Part shown: positions 19,658 through 31,548 of the stretch, in pieces
Numbering within the stretch: the first letter of the stretch is position 1
Layout of the letters: every line of letters begins with the position of its first letter
Assembly: GCA_030581615.1 (NCBI GenBank)
Contig: JAKTTT010000004.1
Coordinates: forward strand, 62,001 to 126,000
Source: Alloascoidea africana
Taxonomy: Eukaryota > Ascomycota > Alloascoideomycetes > Alloascoideales > Alloascoideaceae
Direction of reading: 5' to 3'
Length of the DNA: 64,000 nucleotides
Program-made: the position numbers and the translations under genes
Notes under the pieces: generated by a model
What the model saw: the letters and a program-made list of their open reading frames with translations, nothing else
Databases searched by the model: none
What the model was told of the DNA's origin: nothing

Positions 19658-21394
19658 ATGGGCGTCCGAATCAAAGAACACAATCTCCAGAGACTCCCCA
19701 CGCTTTTTGAAGTCTTAAACCGCAAGTCAAACACGCCAGTGGATCTCTGGTCTTTCTATCTTTTTATGAGAGATGACCAACATAGCATAGACTATCTCGA
19801 TTTTTGGATTGACGTTGTGCAACATCTATCATTATGCAGATACTTTGTAAGACGGTTACGACAGTCTATACTATTATCAGAACAGCAAGAGCGGATTAGA
19901 GCATCGGCATCAAGAGGAACAGACCGTGTAGGTGCTGGAGCCCCATCTTCTGAGAAACAGGGTAGCGCTACCTCGAGTATACTTCTCGATGCACTTCTAC
20001 AAGGAGGAATACTGGATGACAGAGATACACATCGGCTAAGCTGTTTACTCCGAGGAGAGGAGATCAGCTCTGCTGATCCCGAAGCCATGTCCCGCATCAA
20101 CGAACTTGTAGAACAGTTGAGCCAGGAACGGAACGTTAATGTGAATGCTGCTGCTGGAACGAGTGCTGGTGTTGGTGCTAGTAGCTGGGTTGGTGAGGAT
20201 GACAGCACACGGCCGTCGGCTGGCACTCTCCTCTATCCAACAAGAGTATACAACGGTCACACGAGGACTGCCTCGGACGGGAACGAGTACTTTGGTGTGT
20301 CTCAGGAAGAACATCCCTCGGAACTACAAGCTGTGGGCGGCGCTTCAAGGCTGGACTCCGAGGGTCGAATTAAAGACTGGAAAAGGCCAAGAAATGGCAG
20401 TAAAGAATCCAGACCGCTACTCGAAGACACATCAGAAGCTCAACAAGACGGGGAAGAGGGTTCAACATCGAGAAATGGTGCAAAAAGACAAGCCAGTTAC
20501 TCGACAGCAGTGTATCCAGGAGCCACTAATAGTACACCACAGGTTCCGGGAATGAGGACGAGATCAACCCATAAGAAATCTTTATCTATAGACATGTTGG
20601 AGACTCTGTTTCAGAAAGAGCCCCAAGCCGATGGCGAGTCTCAGGGACACGCACAAAAGACCCATGGCAGCAGCAGTTTTGTAACTCGTCAGGATATCAG
20701 AGACTCTTCTAGACGGCTTCTTGTGACTTACTTCATCCCTGGTGCCGAGCGAGAATTGGCACTTCCGCCTGAAATTATTCAAGGGGTTAGACATGCGGTT
20801 GAGATTGAAGGACGGGATGATCCCGAAGTGTTTGACGAAGCGCGAGAGTACGTGTTTGAGGTTATGGAACAGGAGTGTTTCCCCGTCTTTTTAGAGTATC
20901 GAGCCCTGGGTAACTTGACACCGCAGGATTCGTTTATCCGGTTGATAATTGGGCTCATCGGTCTGTGGGCTGGGTTTTGGCTTGGGTTTGTATTCATATT
21001 TCTGGATTGGGAACCCAAACGCATGAAAGCGACCGTGGTTGTGCCCTTTGCAATTGGGGTATACTATCTCGTTGCATCGTGGTATAAACTGGATCCTGTA
21101 CTTTGCTGGCTGGGGTATAGCGAGACGATAGGTTACGCGACGAAAGAGGATTTGGAAGCGGAAGCTGGAGATGCTGGTGGTGGAGATGAGGGCAAATGGC
21201 GAAATCGAAATCGAAATCGAAATGGAAAACACAGACAGTGCTGTTATCCCTTCAACATGTTTATGGTTCCGATTCGAGAACCTTTTATTCACAGACTTTT
21301 AGTCAAGAGAAGTTTGTTTGTGACTTTTATAATGATGTTAATCACCGCTTCACTAACCGTTTTGTTTGTTTTTGTTCCAGGCAGAAGGTTATAG
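19658..21394 (+). CDS. RAX1: RAX1-like bud-site selection membrane protein (RGS-type domain)
   Basis: 578 residues (yeast Rax1 435). Residues 12-60 read LPTLFEVLNRKSNTPVDLWSFYLFMRDDQHSIDYLDFWIDVVQHL, the first half of the divergent RGS domain of Rax1. The second half resumes near residue 345 (RRLLVTYFIPGAERELALPPEI ... VMEQECFPVFLEYRALGN), so a Ser-rich low-complexity insert of about 250 residues splits the domain. Three hydrophobic helices follow at about 430-455, 463-483 and 550-573. In Saccharomyces, Rax1 with Rax2 marks the bud pole and directs bipolar budding from the plasma membrane. The larger size comes from the inserted linker. A short Asn/Arg repeat (RNRNRNRNG) precedes the last helix. 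No intron. Confidence 0.88.
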   Translation: MGVRIKEHNLQRLPTLFEVLNRKSNTPVDLWSFYLFMRDDQHSIDYLDFWIDVVQHLSLCRYFVRRLRQSILLSEQQERIRASASRGTDRVGAGAPSSEKQGSATSSILLDALLQGGILDDRDTHRLSCLLRGEEISSADPEAMSRINELVEQLSQERNVNVNAAAGTSAGVGASSWVGEDDSTRPSAGTLLYPTRVYNGHTRTASDGNEYFGVSQEEHPSELQAVGGASRLDSEGRIKDWKRPRNGSKESRPLLEDTSEAQQDGEEGSTSRNGAKRQASYSTAVYPGATNSTPQVPGMRTRSTHKKSLSIDMLETLFQKEPQADGESQGHAQKTHGSSSFVTRQDIRDSSRRLLVTYFIPGAERELALPPEIIQGVRHAVEIEGRDDPEVFDEAREYVFEVMEQECFPVFLEYRALGNLTPQDSFIRLIIGLIGLWAGFWLGFVFIFLDWEPKRMKATVVVPFAIGVYYLVASWYKLDPVLCWLGYSETIGYATKEDLEAEAGDAGGGDEGKWRNRNRNRNGKHRQCCYPFNMFMVPIREPFIHRLLVKRSLFVTFIMMLITASLTVLFVFVPGRRL

Positions 21395-22787
21395 TGAAAA
21401 GTGTACATCGTGTGTTTGTTTTTGTTTCTAAACTTTCATAATCATCTGGAGTTTGAAAAGAAAAAAAAGTTTCTGAAAAGTTTTTGGCTATGTTTATATC
21501 ATTTGTTTTATAATTCCTTTTTGTTGTGATTTTTCAACCATGATTATATTCTTTTTTGTTATTCCTAAATGTATAGAGAATCCAAATTTAAGTCATCCCA
21601 TCCTTTGGATCATTAAGAAAAAGAACGTGGTTGCATCTAACATATCTACAATTGGTAAAACTAGTAGTAAATGGTACAAAAAAGATTGATTTTTATTTTG
21701 ATATTTAAATGCAAAAATGACCTTTTAAATTGAGTGTAAGGGAAAAGGAGTCAACTTTGTTGTTATATCACCTTCACCGATTTGCTTCCCTAAACGCTTC
21801 TTTAAGGATCTGTTGTCAAACGTCAACTTACAAAACTTGTTTTATATGTGTAAAAAAATGACTTTGAGTTTGACTCGTTTCCAAAAAAAATGTATACTAG
21901 CCTTTTCTTGGTGCGAATTTCTAGGTTAGGCCGTTATATATGAAAAAGTAATTTTAATGCTGTTTGGATATATTCTCATTTTGGTATTCTTTTTTTTTTT
22001 TATTGGTTTGGTTTTTGTTTGAAAAATCGGTTTAAACGAATGCCTCGTCATATTCTTAAATCCAACTCCTGGGACAGAAAAGATTAAAAAAAAAAGAGAA
22101 AAAGACAAGAAAATAATAATAGTAAGGAAGACGCTGGATAGCTGAAAGAGAAATAATTTTTCTGAATAGTAGTAGTAATTGGATGATACCAGACCCCAAA
22201 ATAATAACTAGCATGACGAGCAAGAAAAAGAAAAAGAAAAAAAATTATTTCGGAAGTCAAGAAGAAAATGGAATGAATAATGAGACTTGATTCATAAAAT
22301 CGACATTTCCTTCAGAATTTTTTTTGGAACTGTGGCACAAACAAAAGTAGTAAACAGCATCATCAGTGTCGAGCCGAGTTTGAAAAATGTAAAAATGTAA
22401 CCGTGAAAAGGGAAGGGTGAGAAAAAAATAACAAATGTAGATGTAAATGTGGATGTAGATGTAAATGTAAACGTAATTTCTGGAAAAACGGATAAATGAC
22501 AATGAAATATGAAGTGTGAATATGAGCGTAGACATTATGGAGAAAGAACAAAAAGTCAACGATAATGAAAAATTAGGAAAAGAAAAGATTAGGACTGTGT
22601 GAAGAGCGTTAATTCAATTTGTGAAAAATGCGAACATTAAAAATCAAAGAAGGTACAAAAGGTGGGATCGAACGACCATTATTAACGCAGAATAGAGTAA
22701 AAACAAAAATCGGAAAAAAAGATTGAGATTATTAACGAGCGTTTCCATGTCTCTTGTAATGTGTGTGTATCAAGACACGGCTAATTG
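21395..22787. other. Convergent intergenic region, RAX1/ELL
   Basis: 1.4 kb of very AT-rich sequence with several A- and T-runs and an imperfect ATGTAR hexamer array at about 22435-22475. Copies of ATTAACG/CGTTAAT occur near 22609, 22680 and 22731. I could not recognise an RNA gene or an ORF. Confidence 0.45.
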
Positions 22788-25215
22788 TCAACTTCCACGT
22801 CGATTCGTATATGATAACCGCCCATTTCTCACAGCAGTGGCAGTAGTACTACCACTACTACTGGTGGCACTATTGCTTGCAGCACCTGTTTTCATAAGCT
22901 TGCTGGGCCCACTTGAAGTAGGCTTTTTCTTCTGGTCCAGCAGTTTCTGATACTTCCAAAGCTCTCGTTTCCAGGACTCCAGGTCCTTATGTAACGTACA
23001 CAGTTTTTCCACATCGCTCATCTTATTTTTTGCGTGCTTCTCATCGTGGAAGAGCTTAATGTACAGAGACACATACTCCGAGTAAACCTGGCGGAATCGC
23101 TCTGCAAGTTGAAACATTTCTCTTGTCTTGCGGCCCCTAACCACAGAAGTTGCCGCAGCGGCTGCCAGAGCCACTGAAGAACGGGAGGAGGACGATCCTC
23201 CAGTAGCCATTGAGGTAGAACTGGAGGAGGAAGACATCTTTGGAGGCGGTCTTGTGGTTGTTGTTACGGGTATGTTCATTGCGTCAAGGTCATACTCGGG
23301 AGAAGAGTTTGAAGAAGCGGAGGTACTCGGAGATCTGACTCTTCTGTGTGAGCCCAGCGTACTGTTTGATCTGGATGAGGAAGTTGAGGAATCGTAGACT
23401 CTTGTTTTGCGCTTTGTATTATCGCTGCTCCTGGCTCTTTTAAGCGAAGCAGTAGACGTGGAGAGATTCGAATGGGAGTCGGATTCCGTTACCGAGATGT
23501 GAACAGCGCTGGTGCTATTATTAATAGTGCTTGGGGTGGTGATACTATCGTCATCAGAAGAGTGGACGTATTCTGTTGACAGAGTCTTTGGCCGCTTTCT
23601 CTTTGGGGAGGAGCGGGAAACAGCGGTGGTGCCGTTCGTCGAAGATGATGGTGGAGGCGTTGGTGCCGCACCGGAAGAAGTACCAGCAGCGGAATTAGTG
23701 CTACTGGAAGGGGTGGGTCTCTTTCTCGTGGAGCTCTGGCCGGAGCTCGTGCCGTTGGTGCCGATCTTGAGGATGGCACCCACCCGAGGAGAGTTGGGTT
23801 TACTAGGTAGACTGGATATGGGATTGGCGAAGGGTTTCTGCGAGCTACTGCTTATGCTGGTGCTGGTGGTGCTGGTGCTGGTGCTGGTGCTGGTGGAAGG
23901 GGCGGTGATGGTATCAGCAGGTGTGTGTGAAGCGGCTCGAGGCTGGGATGGTATGGGCCTTGGTCTGGTTTTTTCAACGAGGTTCTTCCTCCACTGGTGG
24001 TCATCCTCTAGTCCCAGCCGATCGTAGGCATTCTTGGCGTCTATTAGGATGTGATCTCGTTGGGCATCCGTATATTTCCATCCCCAAATCTTAAGGTCCT
24101 TGTAGTGCTTATCTGCGAGTCTGTACTTTGTGGAATATGGAGAGGGATCTGAGTCGGATTGGAATTGGTCCGAGGGCGAGACAGGGGTGCCATACTCGTT
24201 TAGAATGGCCAGAACCTCTTCCGGTGTTCGCTTTGTTTTCGCAGAGACTGTGGCTGCGTCATTTGGGCCGAGGGCAAGGAAGTGAAGGACCCGGTTCTGG
24301 ATCGAAAGGACCGAGTTGGAAGAGGACGAAGAGAGCTGAAGGGTTCTGTTCTTCTCCAGGGCCGGGGCAGGGTTTGAGTTTGGGACCGGGGAGCGTAGAG
24401 AGGGCGATGAAGGAGAAGGAGATGGAATTGTGGTAGGAAGGTGATGCTGATGCTGGTGCTTTGCCGCGGGACGAGGAGACACTGTCGATAGTTAGCTCAC
24501 ACAATCATTCATTTATAACAGATGCTCACAGTTTCATTCAGCTTGATTTTATCACAACGGTGTGTCCCAAAATAACACAAAAGAAAAAAGCAAATGCCAC
24601 ATACGATTATCCAGTAGGGTTGTTTTGTTTGCCTCTTTCTGTCTCAGCAGAGCCCGATTGTCGTCTTTAATCTTTGAGGATAAGCGGTTGTTGTTGTTGA
24701 GGGACTGAGACACGGACAGTTTATAGGAGACCTTTCCTAGGTTTGTGCAATAGGAGGAGTCTGAAGAGGAGGTCGAGTACAGATCTATCCGGGAGACCTC
24801 TCTGTTTGCAGTGACGGGGAAGGATTCTGAGCCGACTTTGAGGGTCTAGATACAAATGAAAAATGATAGGCATATTAGACCATGTTGTTGTTGTTGTTGT
24901 GATGGGACTAGTAGGACCCAGATTTGAGCTGAGCTGAGCTGAGCTGGGAGCTGAGCAGCGAGCACCCAGCCGATCAAAGGCACAACAGCGCACTCGAACA
25001 GCCTGACAGCACACAGAGGCATAGCAGACAAGGGGAATGGACAGGGAGATCATGAAGTAGAGGGCTATACATACCAGTTTGTCACCCACAAGGAGAGATA
25101 TTCCCGCATCGTCACCCGAGGACAGAAGCTGAAACAGAGCGGAAGGAAGCCGCACCTGGAAGGCCTCGGGGGCCGGTCCGTCGGAGGGACACAGGGTCGA
25201 TTTCAGAGGGATCAT
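22788..25215 (-). CDS. ell1: ELL-type RNA polymerase II elongation factor
   Basis: Three exons on the minus strand: 25215-25075, 24845-24605 and 24481-22788. Introns are 229 nt (GTATGT donor, TCTAAT branch) and 123 nt (GTATGT donor, GCTAAC branch). The product is 691 residues. The N-terminal ELL domain spans exons 1 and 2 (AFQVRLPSALFQLL, VGDKLTLKVGSESFPVT, then YCTNLGKVSYKLSVSQSL). A winged-helix region at about 185-260 reads SVLSIQNRVLHFLALGP and YRLADKHYKDLKIWGWKYTDAQRD. Residues 270-570 are Ser/Thr/Pro-rich and disordered. A helical Occludin/ELL-like module lies near 580-650 (FRQVYSEYVSLYIKLFHDEK). ELL suppresses Pol II pausing and, in fission yeast, works with Eaf1. S. cerevisiae has no ELL. 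Assignment rests on domain order and pattern memory; the exon joins keep frame exactly. Confidence 0.78.
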
Positions 25216-25266
25216 TGCTGGAGCCACAGAGTGAAGAGCGACCACAACAGAGGAAGGTAGTGGGAG

Positions 25267-25270
<4 letters not shown>

Positions 25271-25298
<28 letters not shown>
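25271..25298. repeat. (AG)14 microsatellite
   Basis: An uninterrupted AG dinucleotide tract (CT on the ELL-coding strand), 56 bp upstream of the ELL start codon and so probably in its leader or core promoter. CT-rich leaders are common in yeast promoters, but perfect tracts are prone to length change. Confidence 0.85.
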
Positions 25299-25304
<6 letters not shown>

Positions 25305-25399
25305 GGGAACGAGGAGGCAAACGAGGAGAGCGGCAGCGCGCCCGAAGCGGCAATTCGTGTCACGTTACTTACTGCTACTCATCTATTAGCTAATCTACA

Positions 25400-27707
<2,308 letters not shown>

Positions 27708-28256
27708 TTATAAGATGACACTCATCATTGAGTACGAAGTAACAATCACAAACAAAATCTGAACAAGACCCCAACACATGGGGATCCACGTAGTCATTGA
27801 AAACATTCCCGCACGATATACAATTGAAAGCCTATGAAATCAGTGTCAACAGTTAGAATATCCCAGGTTTAAACCACAGATATATTGCACAAACTTACAA
27901 CAGTCCCACAACAGTGCCACTGAGACAAGCCTGGATGCCTCCAATAACAAAGTAAAACAATGCAATGGATACTCCTCCGACTAACCTCCGGTGCATCACG
28001 GCGGCATACGCTCCAGCGGCTCCATAAAACCCACTAAAGAAAATAAGTGTCCAGTAAAGAGTAAATTTCCAAATATCCGTGGTGTAGTATAAATGTGCTG
28101 CTGAAAAGCCCTTTGAGGTGGGCCAGTATAACGATGGGAAACTAGGAGTTTCGTACCCGATAGGCGCAGCTGGATTTGAGATCAGTTGTCTGCAACAAGT
28201 TTGAAATAGTTAGTATCCTATTTCCAAGATATCAGAATCTAGAACACTCACGCCAT
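27708..28256 (-). CDS. TMEM170-like small integral membrane protein
   Basis: Three exons on the minus strand: 28256-28252 (five bases, ATGGC), 28189-27899 and 27831-27708. Introns are 62 nt (GTGAGT, TACTAAC branch) and 67 nt (GTAAGT, CTAAC branch). The product is 139 residues. Residues 12-50 carry PSFPSLYWPT and LYYTTDIWKFTLYWTLIFF, the signature of the fungal TMEM170 family as I know it. Three hydrophobic helices follow (about 43-65, 73-97 and 110-137). In animals TMEM170A shapes ER sheets and the nuclear envelope; the yeast role is unknown. It was too fragmented for a simple ORF scan. It ends the same strand block as PRE9, whose stop is 144 bp upstream. Confidence 0.75.
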
Positions 28257-28400
28257 CGTTCATTCATCAATAATCTCAGAGTTTACATGTCTTATCATCT
28301 CTCATCGTCGCTCTTCACGAAGGCGTGGAGGGAAGGGTGTACGGTGGTATGTAACATGTTCTATTTGATACCTAATCAGCTCAATAAACAAGCCCTATAT

Positions 28401-29476
28401 CTAATCCTCATCTTCATCCTTCTTGATAATGTCAAGCTCTCTTAGCAGAACCTCGGTTTCCTCAGGTTTCCATATACGATGGCATACTTTACCATTCTTT
28501 TTCCAAACAGTCGCAAACTCAACTATACATGTCAAAAAAAAGTTAGTGAATCATCAATTCATTATACTGAAAAAGAGAACCTCCAAAGCTTACTCTTTTC
28601 GCTAGTCAAACTGGTACTATCCATAGTCTTGCTCAGAACTTTTAAAGCCAGTTCCTGAGCTCCTTTCAAGTCCAAGTCATCCTTGTAGTCCTGCTTCAGT
28701 AGTGTTTGAGCAGCTGCGTTGTTTGCACCTACACTGGTTGCTTTCCATCCCATGTAGTTCCCAGATGGATTTGACGTGTAGAGCTGGAATCCAAATCTAT
28801 CATCATGCCCAGCATAGAGAAATGAAACACCGTATGGACGAAGACCACCGTGTTGCGTATAACCCTGTTTGATATCGCAAATCCTGCGCACCAACCTCTC
28901 AATCGGAATATCCTCGTTATAAGTCTTTAGATAGTTTTGAGCAGCGGCACGAGCCGTGTTGATGAGGATGTTTGCATCAGAGGTAAGGCCAGAAACCGCA
29001 CAAACAGTGTTACTACCAACAGGACAGCAGGTTAGTCCTCCGAAACCCCATAAAACCAATTACTCAAAATTGTTTCACATACTCATTTAGGGTGTACATC
29101 TTCTCGGCAAATGTATCCTGTTCTAACAACTTGCTGGTAACTTTTCGTTCAGCTGCCAAAACTATGCCATCAGTAGCCAGGATTCCAATTGAAGTACCAG
29201 CATGAGAAATTGCCTCTTGAGCGTATTCCACCTATGCCATAAACAGAAAATTCAATCTGTTAATTCTCCAAATTCATTCTTTTGAAACGGAAACTTGTTG
29301 TGTGGATCTCGATTGTAAAGACATGTATGTGTGGCGAACATATTACAACCCTCGCTCCCTCCTCAAACCACCAAAACTTGCCATTACCGAGCCAATTTAA
29401 GAAAATTTCATACCTGGTATAATCTACCTTCAGGAGAAAAGATGGTGGTCCCACTGTCGTATCTTCTGCTTCCCAT
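28401..29476 (-). CDS. PRE9: 20S proteasome subunit alpha3
   Basis: Four exons on the minus strand: 29476-29414, 29231-29083, 29012-28594 and 28522-28401. Introns are 182, 70, 71 nt in that order; donors are GTATGA, GTATGT and GTAAGC. The product is 250 residues (yeast Pre9 258). It begins [25 protein letters not shown], the N-terminal helix H0 signature of alpha subunits. [54 protein letters not shown] and an acidic DEDED tail match alpha3 (PSMA4) specifically. It forms part of the outer ring that gates the 20S core. In S. cerevisiae it is the only non-essential core subunit, because alpha4 can replace it. It is divergent from URN1 over 157 bp. Confidence 0.95.
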
Positions 29477-29633
29477 TTCTCCGCTTGGTATATGATGATG
29501 ATGGCGATATTGTTGCCAGTGGCGGAAAGGTCCTTTGGGCTTTTTTTGATTGTGTGTTACCCGGATACCAAACACCGTCTATATCTATTTGATAATGTAA
29601 ATGTTGGAAAAACTGGAAACATCAAGGTGGAAA

Positions 29634-31336
29634 ATGGATACACTTCCTGCGAAACCTGTGACTAGTAAAAGCTCTCTTCCTTCAAATTGGACACAACATT
29701 CAACGCCATCTGGTATGTATCTGCTTGTTTAAAGAACGCAAGTTGAGAAATAATCTAACTATTGGTAAAGGTGATGTCTATTACTACAACAGCCAGACAC
29801 AGCAGTCTACTTATGAAAGGCCTCATACGGATACGAAGGGACAGAAAGATGGTGATGGTGTGAAAGGTAGTGGTGATTATTCTTCAAAACACGAAACGAG
29901 AAAACGGAAACGAAAAGTGAGAGGAGATAGACCGCGTCAAAAGTACGTTTCTTGTGAAGAGGACAAAATTAATATTGGATTTTCCAGCTGACTTTTTTTT
30001 ATTTCGTGTTAGAATTGATCTGGTTTCCAAACCATGGGCATTGGTGTTTTTAAAATCGGGCAGACATTTCTTCCACAATATAGAGACAAAACAATCATTA
30101 TGGACACCTCCTAACGAAGAAGTATTGGCGGAAATTGAAAAACTCGACAAGACCAAAGTTATAATAAAAATAGCAATAGCTAGAGGTTTAAAGAAACAGG
30201 GCAAAAAGAAGAGAAAAAGGACAGAGGGCTCGGCTTTAGCGGGACGTCAGGTACATATAATAGATGAAGAACAAGAAGAACCACAAGAGCAAGAGGTTGA
30301 AATAAACAGAGAAGACAAAGCTGAAGATCCGGTTAGTGATGAAGCAAGTCAAATGAGCGAGGATGAGGAAGAATATCAAAATGAAAAAGATGTTAGTAGC
30401 AATGGGGATAACCAACCATCCGAAGATGTGCAAATAGAAAATCAAATTGAAGACGAACATGAAAATGAGAATGAAAGCGACAATGATTTCTTGCTAGATG
30501 ATTTAGACTTTAGCGATGAAGAAAAACTAACACCGCAACAAAAAGAAGAAAAATTTATTGTAAGACATTGCTTTCTTTTCTATCCTTTTGGCTCGGTATT
30601 AACATTCTATATTAGCAAATGCTGGTTGAAAATAAAGTGGATCCAAATAGCAACTGGGATACCGAAGTGGGCAAAGTATTAGAAGATGAAAGATATTCGC
30701 TATTTGATAGCAACAAGGAGCGTAAAAAATTGTTTGATCAATGGGCCAGAAATGAAATCACAAAACTGTTGGAGATTGAACACAAAAAGGCTGCGGTTGA
30801 AACCAAAGGAGCTAATGATCAAGATGGGTTAAAAGTGATGGACGTAAGTAAAGACTTTAGGGTTTTCTTGCATCGGAAACAAAAACTAATCTGGAAAAAT
30901 GCTGAAGCCAAAAATCCAATTTATTCAATTTTTGTTGAAAAAACACAATTCAAAACTTTTTTACATTGAATTCAAACGAAAGAATCGCAAGAATCCCGAA
31001 TTTTCAAATCCAAAACTTACAGATCGAGAAAAGGAAAAAATTTACAAAGAGCTTAGCGATAGGCTGAAAAAACCACCTTTGGAAAGATTCAAACAGTTTA
31101 AACAATTCATTTCAAATTCAAAAATTATGAGAAAAACGTGTATAGAATGGTGGCAAAGACAAAAAGAGAAACAACGTGATGATGTGCCTTCTGAGCCATA
31201 TCAACAATTGCAACAATTTTTATTTGTTTTGCCTCTCTCGGTCGTCACGGATGTGCAATATCAAATTGTGGAGGAGAAGGAGAGAAATGAATTTCTGCTT
31301 GAATATATGGAGATTGTAGGATCTTCTATCAGATAG
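29634..31336 (+). CDS. URN1: URN1, WW/FF-domain splicing factor
   Basis: Five exons: 29634-29712, 29771-29942, 30013-30559, 30616-30843 and 30908-31336, with four very short introns (58, 70, 56 and 64 nt). The product is 484 residues (yeast Urn1 465). A WW domain at about residues 16-43 (LPSNWTQHSTPSGDVYYYN, QSTYERP) crosses the first intron. A basic linker, the Urn1-type WALVFLKSGRHFFHN module and a long Glu/Asp-rich tract follow. Two FF-like domains come next: MLVENKVDPNSNWDTEV ... RKKLFDQWARNE, and IQFLLKKHNSKLFYIEFKRKNRKNPEF across the fourth intron. The last intron is inferred because the FF alignment needs a frame change there; GTAAGT, CTAAT and AG all sit correctly. Urn1 associates with the U2/Prp19 splicing complexes. 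Codon use is AT-rich relative to neighbours. Confidence 0.88.
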
Positions 31337-31548
31337 TTTAACGAATAAAATGATTGACATCCAGAAATTGTCATGCATCTAAATACAATCTAAGGAAAAC
31401 CTCAAATGATACTTGAACATAGGTTAACTCACATTTTTTATATAATCTGTACTAACTGTAGGGACAAGCTATTCATAAGCTAAATGACATCTTTTTTGCT
31501 ACACTATATACTGAAGTGAAAGTAAAAAAAGATGGATGATGTCTATCT

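Noticed and set aside
22655-22700. tRNA-like T-loop (GGGATCGAACGACC on the plus strand)
   Set aside because: The flanking stem does not pair and no A box or acceptor stem can be drawn upstream.
24459-24482. Exon 3 of ELL as a separate gene starting at GTG 24482
   Set aside because: No ATG is in frame for hundreds of codons and the site is an intron acceptor; upstream exons complete the protein.
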